DNA of 64,000 nucleotides from the NCBI GenBank assembly GCA_030770545.1, contig CM061106.1:14743001-14807000 (forward strand). The letters are read 5' to 3'. Every line of letters begins with the position of its first letter. Within the stretch, counting starts at the first letter, position 1. The notes beneath the pieces were generated by a model, which saw only the letters and a program-made list of their open reading frames with translations, had not been told where the DNA came from and searched no databases. Source of the DNA: Macropodus opercularis (Eukaryota > Chordata > Actinopteri > Anabantiformes > Osphronemidae). Position numbers and translations under genes: made by a program. Below are positions 44,146-54,420 of the stretch, piece by piece.

Positions 44146-46427
44146 CTAAAGGATTGTCTTATCTCTTATCTCACAGCTCTGCTGTGTTGTATGGGGCTGC
44201 CTCTCCTCACTCCCTAAGCCCAGCTGCAATGTGTCCATCTCTGTCGTTTTCCTCTTTCACTAGGCAGATCGTTTCACCTCCTGTCTCCATTCTCTGGGTG
44301 CAGTGTTGTTTCGTCTTAGCTACAAAGAACCTCCTGTCCTACTGAATCATGTGCTTCAGTTGACCAGTACATGACCCATCTTTATCTTACTGCCTTAAGC
44401 TGGCACTCTTACTCCATGGCACATGACTTATCATAACATTCCACATTAGTGTCACTTTCAGAACTTCTATTAAATTAAATCCTTGATTCCCTCTTTTTTA
44501 GTGGGTTGAAACGACTTTGTGACTTGTCACTAAAACATTGATGCTAGTGCTCAGTTTGTGTCACTGAATGTTTAGAACTTGTCTCAGGTTTGTCGTGTAA
44601 CGTGAGTCGGTGTAGTTTGTCTTGACTAGTACTAGTATTGGGGAGGCTGCATGGTTCATAGTTTTTTTTCTCGTTTGTGTGGTTCAGTGTGAGTTTGTGT
44701 GTAGTTTTTTCAGATTGTCAGGGGTTGAGCTTTGCTGCTGTTAGAATTCTCAGAACAGTTGTTGGTGAAAACGTGGACGTAGTGACAGTGTTGACTGGCT
44801 GCACATGTTGGAATTGGAGTTTTCCTTGTAGGACGTAGGAACATTTCTCCTTTGGGATTTGTTCACCACCTTTTACTGCTGCGGTGGAAACAGTTGGAGC
44901 AGTTGTCTCGGGACACATCCATGGACTTGAGGGGTCTTTCTCACTCTATTGGTTCCTAGAGCATAAGTACCCACTGCAAGTAGCTGCATGACGACTAGGG
45001 GGAGCTTAGGAAGGTTTCTGGGGGAAGGTAGTTAGTGGAAAACTACTAATTTCTTTAGTGCACGTTGGATCAACACTGTCCTATGATGGCTGATACTGGA
45101 GGTTTAGTTCTGTCCTGTCTGAGGAAGTGTTGAAGCTTGTTAAGCATCATGACCTTGATGTTGGAGGGAAACGCTTAAATGTTGATATGTTAAAGGGTGT
45201 TTTAGAGGATGGATGAAACAACTAATATGTTTTCTTGTTTTTGAACAACAAAAAGCTTTTACTGTTGAATAAGAAAGGAATAAATTAGATGTAAATGGGA
45301 AAATGCAAGATAGATACTTTTTTTTTTCTTCACAGCAGGATAATTATGACGATGGCTAGTGTGTATCTGCAATTTTTTACAAATGCATCTGATATCTTAC
45401 TTCTGAAATGCCACTTGAAAGTGAACTAGTAAGTTGAGCCTTCTGTGTAACAGCTCCACCCTTTCTAACAGGATCAAACCAAAATACCTACAGCATGTGT
45501 TGTTCTGTGACATAAACATTTTGATGTTTCTTAGTCCCAGATACGAGTAGATGAGAAGACTGATGCCTAAATAAGTGTGAAGCTGCCACCAGTAGCTTGT
45601 TAACATGTTTGTTACTGAGCTGTAGAGAAGCTGGGAGCTGGCTTTGGTTTTGTGTGGACGGAGCCAGACGAGCTGTTTCCTTGTTGTCAGGCTTTAGATG
45701 AGAACAAGTCACATGGACGCCAGGATGCAATAACTACCAGAGAACCATCAGCATCCATTGCTCAGTTTAACACGTGTGATCAAGTCAGAAAGAGCAGAAC
45801 ACGTTACTGTGTAATAAACCATATTATGATAGATCCTAATTACACACAGCTTTGAAAAATGAATTAATGGGAATAAGCATCACTGAAACTAAATATAATT
45901 ATGATGTTGTGTCCTGACCAACACACTTTAAATCTACATTAATTCAGGTTTAGGTCAGAAACGTAAAATAGCACTTTAACAGTTGTTGATGTGTGAAGGC
46001 AGATGGGGCTTAACACAGACTGTGTTTCTTCACATAGTTTGGTATAAATTCAGGTTGTAAATGCTCAAATGTTCAACCACAATCTTAGTTCTGAGCCTCC
46101 CTTCAAAGAAATAAAGAAATAATAGGTCGGGTTATAATTTTATTTAGGTTTATGTAAATGTGCGTCAGTACAACTATAACAGATTCTGGCTTTGAAAACT
46201 AGAAGGAGTTTCCAGTGACACCAAGCTCAATAATGTAGCTGTTACCATTCAGGAGCTACAGACATTTACATTTGGCCTTTTTACAAACGTCTGAACAAAA
46301 TGGTTAAAAAGTTAAACATTCATCACATGAAGTTTACATCTGAGGAGAAAGTTCCATGTTAAGCAGACGTCATTAAATCATCGATGCTGTAAATTCTAAT
46401 CATAACATGTTGTGTATTTTTCTAATT
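44146..46427. other. Non-genic stretch
   Basis: No gene recognised. A short in-frame segment near 45117-45210 (SEEVLKLVKHHDLDVGG) hints at a retroelement gag start but is too short to call. Confidence 0.35.
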
Positions 46428-46605
46428 TCCATTGAATGATGCTCAGTTAAATCAAACTGATTAAACAGTATAAATATATGAACATAGTCAGATCAGAAAA
46501 ACAAGTAAATAGAAGCAGATTTTAAATGAAGAGGTCACACTTATCTTAACAGAGTAGTTCCTCACATTATCCAGCGAGTGGCGCTGTTACTCTATGGCTG
46601 ATGAA
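46428..46605 (+). promoter_or_regulatory. Duplicated 5' region of zinc-finger gene 3
   Basis: Matches 9695-9890 upstream of gene 1 (attgaatgatgctcagt..., cctcacattatccagcgagt). The CRE/E-box part of gene 1 is not conserved here: homology stops at about 46605. It probably marks the original promoter-proximal region. Confidence 0.4.
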
Positions 46606-47302
46606 ATGTAGTGAAAATCTGCTGAAGGACTTTCTGAGTGTAAACACAATCTCAGCTGCTGTTAGTTCAGCCTGTAATGAGTCAGTGAGATCAGCGTGTG
46701 ATGGTTTTGGTTTGTGTGGGTTGATGGAATGTGGTGCTTTCAAGGAAAAAAACGCTTTATTGCTGCATCTGTTTGAATTCTTCTTAGTTGAGTCGTCTCA
46801 GTCCAATGACAGAAATGAATGTGATGGAATTTACGACCATCTGAAGGGATGTTTTATTGTGACAGGACCTGGACGTATATAACCCAGTTAGTCAGGTAGA
46901 ACTTGATCTAGTCTGAACAAGTCTTGACCATTTATGGACGTCCTGCTTTTATTTGCTTTTCACCTTTTATCCAGTTTGCGTAACTCGACTACCTCAGTGT
47001 TACCACATATAAGACAATAAAGAGTTTATACAATAGTTTGGGGTCCTATACAACACACAAGTGGTCATAGTTCATTTAGTTGAAGGTTTTTTTAAGCATC
47101 AGTACAAATATTCTGTTCATCTGGCAACACTGGGCTCCTGGTGGTTCTATCCTATTCTAGCTAGAGGGAGGATTTACGAGCAGTAGGAATGTCACAGCTT
47201 CACTTGGAGCTTTCCTGCTCCCTCTGTAGAGAATAAACACAATGTTTGGTCTGTTCATCAGAGTTTCCTTTATAATTTACCTCCACGGAGATCAAGATTG
47301 AA
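46606..47302. other. 5' flank of zinc-finger gene 3
   Basis: No gene recognised; a 93-codon ORF at 46601-46882 has no domain. The last 60 bases (tttggtctgttcatcag...) are conserved before all three N-terminal exons. The acceptor is altered to ccacggag, where genes 1 and 2 have ccacag or ccgcag. Confidence 0.45.
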
Positions 47303-47416
47303 ATGGATCAGCACCAGGTGGAACTGAAAGCAGAGGACGTGTCCGTCCATGAAGACCAGTCCATGAGCGCTACGGAGCAGCAGGACAACAACCAAACTGG
47401 TTCCACAGATCAGCAG
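47303..47416 (+). CDS. Zinc-finger gene 3, N-terminal coding exon
   Basis: 38 codons beginning MDQHQVELKAEDVSVHEDQ and ending DQQ before a GT donor at 47417 in phase 0. It is the shortest of the three homologous exons, having lost the central TEQD/KEEQQ repeats. The ATG has G at -3 and G at +4. Upstream, the splice acceptor is changed (ggag in place of cag), which may weaken splicing from the 5' exon. Confidence 0.7.
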
Positions 47417-47835
47417 GTCGGTGCTGATGAGTTCAATGCTAAAAGTAGCTTATGGCAACACTGAAAACCTGAACGTGAGCCTCGAGCTTATGTGAATGGA
47501 TCATTTTGACATTAGCCAGAATTAAAATACGTAAAGATACGAAAAGATTAATTCTGTTAAAGTCCTTTGCTGTGGACAACTTCATCAAATCTGTATTATT
47601 TTTAGGCATTTGTGATTTTTAGTGCAGTAGTTGCAGTTCTGTCAGAAAATTCAAACCTTCTCTCAGAAAATTGTTGCAGGTGCAAATGTTTTGGTTCTCA
47701 CATGTTTTTTTTATTTATTTTGCAGCAAAAAGAAGAGGCTGCACTGGACAAAGCTGTTGCCACCCTTGTAAGAAATAATTGCTTTTCAAACATGTGATGC
47801 TTCTTAAATTTATGTGTAGACCAACTGGGGCAAGT

Positions 47836-47990
47836 AACAGCTGTGGACAACAGTCATCACACTAGCAACTAGTCAAAATGTAGAAAAGTTGTCCACTGTG
47901 CAAAGTATCATCCAGAGGTTTACAGCCCATGACTCTGTAGCGAACCTCCCTGAAGATGGACACAAGAGCAAAATCAATGAAATATTACAG
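47836..47990 (+). pseudogene. Tc1-like transposase remnant in intron of zinc-finger gene 3
   Basis: Reads STVQSIIQRF and then HDSVANLPEDGHKSKINE, the end of the helix-turn-helix and the GRGRPRK-like linker region of Tc1-type transposases. It lies in the equivalent intron to the remnant at 16395. Confidence 0.6.
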
Positions 47991-48388
47991 TGTAGGATTG
48001 TTGGAATGATGGATACAGAACCAAATGCACAGAGACAGTTATGTCTTTCAGGCTGAATCTCTTTAAAATCCACAGCTCCCTTCCAACCAGCCCAACCCAG
48101 GGTTTTATACTCATTTTCTGTTGATGTCATACTAACATTGTCTCCTGACAACAATATATTTACTTCCATGGCATCATTGGTGTTTTCCAGACAAACTATG
48201 TTAGACTCCTTTTTGATTAGCTTTTATTTGGATTCTGTCACAGATCAGCATTTGACCAGCCTCATGTCTTTGACACTTTCACACTATGTCCACATCTACT
48301 ATTTGCTATTTTCACCATGTCATATACAAAATCTTTACTTTTATATGTTAAAAGGTTATAACTGTCATCGTAACTAATCATAAAAGTT
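47991..48388. other. Intron sequence, nothing recognised
   Basis: AT-rich intron sequence between the Tc1 remnant and the tRNA, with no supported feature. Confidence 0.4.
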
Positions 48389-48499
48389 GTTAGGATGGCA
48401 GAGCGGTCTAAGGCGCCAGACTCAAGGATAGAGTCCTTCTCCAGCCGAGGAATTTCTGGTCTCCCATTGGAGGCGTGGGTTCAAATCCCACTCCTGACA
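48389..48499 (+). tRNA. tRNA-Leu(CAA) with intron
   Basis: Starts gttaggatggcagagcggtc and ends gggttcaaatcccactcctgaca. The acceptor stem gttagga/tcctgac pairs fully. The anticodon CAA is at 48423-48425. An intron of about 27 bases (about 48427-48453) follows the anticodon, as usual for vertebrate tRNA-Leu(CAA) genes. The variable arm is the long class II type. A- and B-boxes are intact. It lies within the intron of zinc-finger gene 3 on the same strand and is transcribed independently by Pol III. Likely functional. Confidence 0.88.
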
Positions 48500-48609
48500 T
48501 TACCATTTCATGTGTGATTCTATCTTTGAATATAAATATCTTTGTACGAGTCATTTTTCCCTTGAAATGCACTTGAAACCCTTTGACTTAGGACTGTCAA
48601 TTATATATG

Positions 48610-48880
48610 AGGGTGTAGCTCAGTGGTAGAGCATGTGACTGTCACAATCGCAGGATCGGTGGTTCGATTCCTGGCTTCCCCAGTCATGTGCCGAAGTGTC
48701 CCTGGGCAAGACACTGACACAAGTTGCCCCCGGTGTGTCAGCCTAAGCTGCATAGCAGCTCTGCCACTGGTGTGTGAATGTGTGTGTTTGTGTGCGCGTA
48801 TGGGTGAATGAGAAGCAGTGTCAAAGCACGTTGAGTACCAATAGGTAGAAAAGCGCTATACAGACCATTTACCATTTAAA
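48610..48880 (+). mobile_element. tRNA-derived SINE
   Basis: The head is tRNA-like (gggtgtagctcagtggtaga A-box; ggtggttcgattcctgg B-box). The body contains gtcatgtgccgaagtgtccc and tgggcaagacactgac, and the tail is gaaaagcgctatacagaccatttacc. This architecture is widespread in teleost SINEs. It sits about 110 bases after the tRNA-Leu. Confidence 0.85.
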
Positions 48881-49148
48881 ATGCACCATACTGTTTAATT
48901 TTAATTAATTAAGATGCTTAAACCTGGGTTTTTTTAAAAACTGTTTTTCTTCATATTTCAGCCTATGTTGAAATTCACCATTACAATCAGTGTTCATCAA
49001 CTTCAATCAGTTCCTCTGGGCTTTCTGACCGTATCCTAGGATAATCAAAAGCAGCAGAAGTTCTGGGGACCTTGCTGTCTTTTTGTGTTGTAGTTATTTG
49101 TGCCATCATGAGATTTAATTTTCTCCACTTCTATATCTGTCCCTCTAG

Positions 49149-50006
49149 AAACCCAGAGGTAGAAGGACTTCAAGGCAGCAATGTGACCAAGCCTTCATCA
49201 GCCCATCAGAGCTAAAGACACATCAGAAGGTTCACTCTGGAGAGAAGCCATACAGCTGTGACCAGTGTGGAAAAGCTTTTACTAGGAAAAGTAGCCTAAA
49301 GACCCATCAGCAGATTCATACAGGAGAAAGACCGTACACCTGCAACGACTGTGGAGCAGCTTTCCACACGTCAAAGACTTTGAAAATCCACTGTCGTATT
49401 CATACTGGCGAGAAAGCTCACTCATGTGAACATTGTGGAAAAGCGTTCACTCAACTCAACAGGTTAGTGATGCATCAACGTGTTCACACTGGAGAGAAAC
49501 CTTATTGGTGTGATCAGTGTGGAAAAGAGTTCTCTCGTTTCAATAGATTATGGTCACATCAACGTGTTCACACTGGAGAGAAACCTTACTGGTGTGACCA
49601 GTGTGGAAAAGCGTTCTCTGAACTCAGCACCTTACAGGGACACCAACGTGTTCACACTGGAGAGAAACCTCACTCATGTGAACAGTGTGGAAAAGCTTTT
49701 CATCAGCGTAGTACATTAGTAAGACATCAACGTGTTCACACTAGAGAGAAACCCCACTGGTGTGAACAGTGTGGAAAAACCTTCTCTGACCCCAGCAACT
49801 TACAAAGACATCAACATATTCATACTGGAGAGAAACCCCACTGGTGTGAACAGTGTGGAAAAACGTTTTCTCATTCCAGCAACTTACGAAGACACCAACG
49901 TATTCACACTGGCGAGAAGCCTTACTGGTGTGAACAGTGTGGAAAAATGTTCTCAAATTCCTCCCACCTGCGTTTTCACATTGGCAAAAGACTTCATTCC
50001 TGTTAG
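49149..50006 (+). CDS. Zinc-finger gene 3, C2H2 array exon (10 fingers, first and last damaged)
   Basis: Starts after acceptor ctctag|aaaccc in phase 0 and codes 285 residues, for a total of about 323. Finger 1 has lost its first Cys through a 12-base deletion relative to genes 1 and 2 (RQQCDQAF, where LHLCQQCDQAF is expected). Fingers 2-9 are intact C2H2 units (for example CDQCGKAFTRKSSLKTHQQIH, CNDCGAAFHTSKTLKIHCRIH). Finger 10 lacks its second zinc-binding His pair spacing (SHLRFHIGKRLHSC, then stop). A decayed, frame-shifted finger follows. Linkers are TGEKP(H/Y). It is presumably a nuclear DNA-binding protein paralogous to the other two. Confidence 0.9.
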   Translation, partial: KPRGRRTSRQQCDQAFISPSELKTHQKVHSGEKPYSCDQCGKAFTRKSSLKTHQQIHTGERPYTCNDCGAAFHTSKTLKIHCRIHTGEKAHSCEHCGKAFTQLNRLVMHQRVHTGEKPYWCDQCGKEFSRFNRLWSHQRVHTGEKPYWCDQCGKAFSELSTLQGHQRVHTGEKPHSCEQCGKAFHQRSTLVRHQRVHTREKPHWCEQCGKTFSDPSNLQRHQHIHTGEKPHWCEQCGKTFSHSSNLRRHQRIHTGEKPYWCEQCGKMFSNSSHLRFHIGKRLHSC

Positions 50007-53000
50007 TTGTGTTAAAATCTTTTCTACCTCTTCCATCCTAAAATGCCACCAGTGTATTCACACTGCACAGAAACTTTTAAACAGGGGCAAAACATCATAT
50101 CCAGCAGCATCAACAGGTTCATGCTAGAGATAAAATTCTAGTTGTGGAGAAATTTGTATCTGAGCACCAAACGTTTACGGAACAAAACCTTTATCATTGA
50201 AAGGATTTGGAAAACTGTGCTGTGTTTTGTAAGTATTCTACAAAATCCCACTTTGTAGAAACCTGTGGCAGAACATCAAGTTGTCGACGCTGGAGAAGCA
50301 TGAACATGTTGTGAAAGCTTTCCCAGCATGTGGACGTCTTTAAACGTGGCCTAGTTATTGTTTAGCAGCAGGTTGATCTACCTTCTGTCTAAAACTAAAC
50401 TAAGTCAGCTTGTTGGAGATGAACCGCAACTGGGAAAACAGATCAGAGCAGGAGCCAGATCAGGTCAGATGGTTTCTAACTTTGCCAGCAGTAAAGCTGT
50501 CGTCTGTGCAGAAAGTCAAGAACGGTCAACACCTGAACCAATCAGATCCTAGATGAGGTGAGATCCAGGCATTTCCCATCATCTTGAGGTTCTGCAGCCC
50601 CTGGCTCCAAAACCAGTTGTTATTTTAGCAGTTTGTACTGTAAATGGAACTGTCAACAAATAATGGAATTAAAGTGTCACAATAACATGGATGCAGTGTT
50701 TAGAAAAGAAGTGACAACACAACCAACCTCTGGTTTTCTCAGAGACACAATTGTCAATAACGATGAGCTGAAAGTGACTTCATTAAAATAAGACATGACT
50801 TTTGGAGAGGAGAGATCAGCATAGTCTCCTTTTAGCAGCATCAGGCCTGTGGATGCTTTGGACCAAGAATACTCAAGTCAGTTCACAGAAATAAAGTGTA
50901 AATTGAGTCAAAGTGAACCACTGCCATCTGAACAAGGTAAAATGTGTTTGTCGTCATGACGTGAGCAAAATCCAGTGAAGCACAGTCCAAGTTCTGAGCC
51001 AGTGTAGATGGACATGTGATGTTCAATGACTGCTGCTCTGTCAGGTCAGCGTGAGCTCAAGCATCATGTCGTAGTTGAGCCTTGAACTTTTTCTCTCATC
51101 AGGTTTTCTGCCAGTTCTTTGTGTGTCTGTGTCTTCATCAACACGGCACAAGAACATTTATTGCAATTTAATCTCTAATCTTTAGTGTCTGGTCTAAATA
51201 TTCATTGCTTTTATGTTGACTGGCTTCTCTTTAGCTTACTGTGAACAAATAGTGACAAGTTGACAAAAACAAATAAAGGAAAACGGATCAGGCTCTTTCT
51301 GCAGCTCGGAGGAGTAGGACACGGTCTTCAAAGCCTTCAGCTGGAGAAAGGCTCTGTACTGGCTCTCTGCCGTTTCAGGTTGAAAAAGAAAACCAACATG
51401 TGTGTTATTGAATTAATCCAGTTTTGTTTTGCAAACACATGCATCACATAATTTAAAGAACTTTAAAAAAAATCTCCCAACATGAAAAATGTTAAGAGTT
51501 CAGAGGTGTGTCACTGTGGGCTCTGGGTCGGATGCTGGCCGAGCAGTGAGACAGAGAGCAGCGTCCAACTCAGGATGAATAATCCACAGATATACATGCA
51601 AAGTGAAGGTACTTCCCTGTCAAAGCTTTCTCAGTGGGTTGTTGAATAAATGGGTCAATCTGGACGTTTAGTAATAAGAAATAAGCAAACAAACAATAAT
51701 TCCAAGGCAGCGTCAGATAAGCGGGTGTAGAAATATTGTTCTGTGGTTGTGAAATGATGAAGCTCTAGTCTAAGCTCTCAGCAAAGCTGTTCTACGAGCA
51801 CGTACATGCAGTATCTCTGGGATTTAAGACAGGTCACCGCAGTAAAACTATTTATCTGATCACTGTCACATTAAACATGCCAAATAATCAAGAGCACATC
51901 TAGGCATAACCACTGCTTCCGCCATTAACTATCAAAATAAAAGCACAGAGACTACACCCGGCCTGTAGAACTACCTCAACACACCTGTTAACAGCGGCCA
52001 CAGTGTTGTCATTTGAGTCGTTATTACAGTAACAACAGACTCCTTTTAAAAACTACAACCCATCCATTCAGTTTTGTGATTTCTATTACAGGTTTAGTTT
52101 GATTTGTTTTAGGCAGAAACTGTTGATGACGTGTGACATCACAGCTTAGAGCCTTTGTTACTAATAACCACGTGGTTATTTCACTCGGTTGTAACATTGA
52201 GGGAACAAATCATTCACTTGTGTGTCAGGCTTGTTTTTCTAAGAGCAACATGTTTCTGCGTCTCTGCGCTGACAGCAGCTGATTCGCTGCTGAGGCCACT
52301 GTTCAGTCTTCAGGGAATCAACTCCCGCTGCTCTAACATCCTGGGCTTCGTGTAGCTGTGTTGTTTAGCGGTGGCTCCTGGTTCCGCTGCAACCAGCCGC
52401 TCATCTGCTGCAGACACAGCGACTGCCTGTCTGTCTGGGAGCAGACGCTGCCCAAGGAGGACACGAAGCTGACAAGCTGCAGGTTTAAGCCTGGGCTTTG
52501 CTTTATTCAGCGCATCAGTCACTAACTTAATGTTAGTCCATTATGCTTCGTTTCGTTTCAACTCGTTCTCTAGTTGTTCAGCTCTGTTTCAGCCACTTTA
52601 CTACATCGTAAACCTTAAGAAACATTTAAAGAAAGTTCAAAGATCATTGAACACATGGTAGAAAGAAGCAGGACATTCCTCAGATGTTAACCGTCAGCCA
52701 GACGCTTCCATCCTCTAATGATGATGAAGCTAATGGTAGTGATAGTGATAATGATGTTATTATTATATATAATTGTAATAATATTAATGATAGAATTGTA
52801 CATAGCGATGACTATTTTTGCTGTTGCTGCTATTGTGGTAGTGGTTCTGAACTGTTGTTCTTGCTATTATTGTTATAATTTTCCATATGTGTTTGTGGTG
52901 TTCATGTGTTACATTACATTCTATGTATTATGTGTGAAATTGTCAATAAAGATATATTTAAAAAGTTGAACAAAGAAATCCTCTTGGACAAAAACATGGC

Positions 53001-53339
53001 AAAAACTTGTCGGCAACTTGACGGCAAAGAACAAAACCAGACGCCAGTGATATGAGATTACAATCACACAAGGACGTGGAGCAAACTGAGGCTATAAGTT
53101 CAATAAGCAGAGAGAGAGAAAGAGAGACGACAGGTGAAAACTACCAACACAGTAAAGCTGAAATAATGAGCAAATGACAAACCTGGAAACAGACCTTTCA
53201 AAATAAAACAACAACCAGAATCCAAGCTGCTGGTTTTACAGGATGTCGTGAAGGTCTGCATTTCAACGTCGTCCACTGAAATGTAAAGTAAACGCTGTGT
53301 GATTCAGTTAAGGACGACGCCCTGTAGCCCTGCACAGTA
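50007..53339. other. 3' flank of zinc-finger gene 3 and non-genic stretch
   Basis: 50007-50120 holds the decayed finger and the intact target site of the LTR found behind gene 1. 50335-50770 is the duplicate of 19490-19720. 50815-50860 matches 22855-22880 and its flanks. From 50900 to 53339 no gene is recognised; 52715-52880 is a low-complexity GAT/TAT-rich run. Confidence 0.5.
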
Positions 53340-53440
53340 GGTGGGATTCAGGTCAATTCAGCTTTATTTATATGACATCAATTCACAGCAGCAGTTGTTT
53401 CAAGACACTTTACAAGTAAGTTTAAGACCTGACACGACTA
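53340..53440. repeat. Teleost dispersed repeat tail
   Basis: The text gtcaattcagctttatttat followed by a caattcacagcagcagttgt core is typical of a very common fish repeat end. The family is not assigned. Confidence 0.55.
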
Positions 53441-53804
53441 AACCCAAGTGTAGGAAGGAGCGATGCCACAGATCCTTCATCCACTGCTGTTAGACTCTAC
53501 AACCAACCAGTCTAACAGCCACCGTGCAGATCATCTGCTGTAGTTGATCTGGGACTTTATGTTCAGTGTCTGGTATTTGGAACAGTTGGGAATTTGCATA
53601 ATGGGTCATTTTCTTTGCACCTTAATATTTTTTGTAGCTGTTTTAACAATTGAATTTCTCCATTGTGGTTGCTCATGACATGGCTGGACTTTAGTCACAG
53701 TTGAGAATCCTGTATTTGTCGAGACAGAGATTTGTTTTGGCCTGACATTGACAGGGATGTAGAGACTATGTACGTCTGAGCCTGAGGGGAGGCTCCACTG
53801 GAGA
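53441..53804. other. Non-genic stretch
   Basis: No feature recognised. Confidence 0.35.
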
Positions 53805-54075
53805 GTATGCAAACTACTAGGCCTCTGGAGCTGGTCTGTATCGACTCGTCAGCAGAGGATCATGTCTTCATGTCTTAGTCGTAACAGCCCGTTTCCCAAG
53901 GATGGCTCAGACATTTCCATGCAATCAGACGGCTGAGCAGGTGGCCAGAGTTCTTTGGGGTCGTTACTTCTGTGTCTACGGGTTTATAGAACATTCATAG
54001 TGACCAAGGTTCCAACTTTGAAAGTCAGCTGATACGTGAACTTCTGAAGGTCTCTGGAGATAGAGAGCTTCTAGC
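53805..54075 (+). pseudogene. Ty3/gypsy integrase core remnant
   Basis: In shifting frames it reads PLELVCIDS (around the first catalytic Asp), VARVLWGRYFCVYGF and then IHSDQGSNFESQLIRELLKVSG (second Asp). These are the ordered landmarks of a Ty3/gypsy integrase core. Stops and frame changes are present and the final Glu region is missing. An isolated fragment. Confidence 0.8.
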
Positions 54076-54318
54076 AACAGGAAGTAGAGGGTAAGAAGAA
54101 ACTCACTGATAGGTGGGAGTCGACCATCTACACAGTGAATGAATGTAGTGAATGACATGAATGCAGCAACACACACATACAGGGTCTGTGACACAGCTAC
54201 TGGACGCGAGAAGCTGGTCCACAGAATCCTGCTTCTGCTGGTTGCTGTGGGACCAGCTCACACCATTGTCAGCTGTGGAACCATCAGCTAAGGAAGGATG
54301 TGTGGCCCTGCCACAGAC

Positions 54319-54420
54319 TGGGGATCTGTCCAGGGTGAACCCTGCCTCTCGCCCATAGCCAGCTGGGATAGACTCCAGCACACGAAGAAGAAGAAGCGGT
54401 AGAAGATGAATGAATGTTAC
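54319..54420 (+). repeat. LINE-type 3' tail
   Basis: The same ctgtccagggtgaaccctgc / ctcgcccatagccagctggg sequence as 32921-32990. It ends in agcggtagaagatgaatgaatg, typical of teleost LINE tails with a short terminal repeat. Confidence 0.65.

Noticed and set aside
52684..52969. Hydrophobic ORFs as small membrane proteins
   Set aside because: The hydrophobicity comes from a low-complexity GAT/TAT/TTG-rich tract that is open in several frames.
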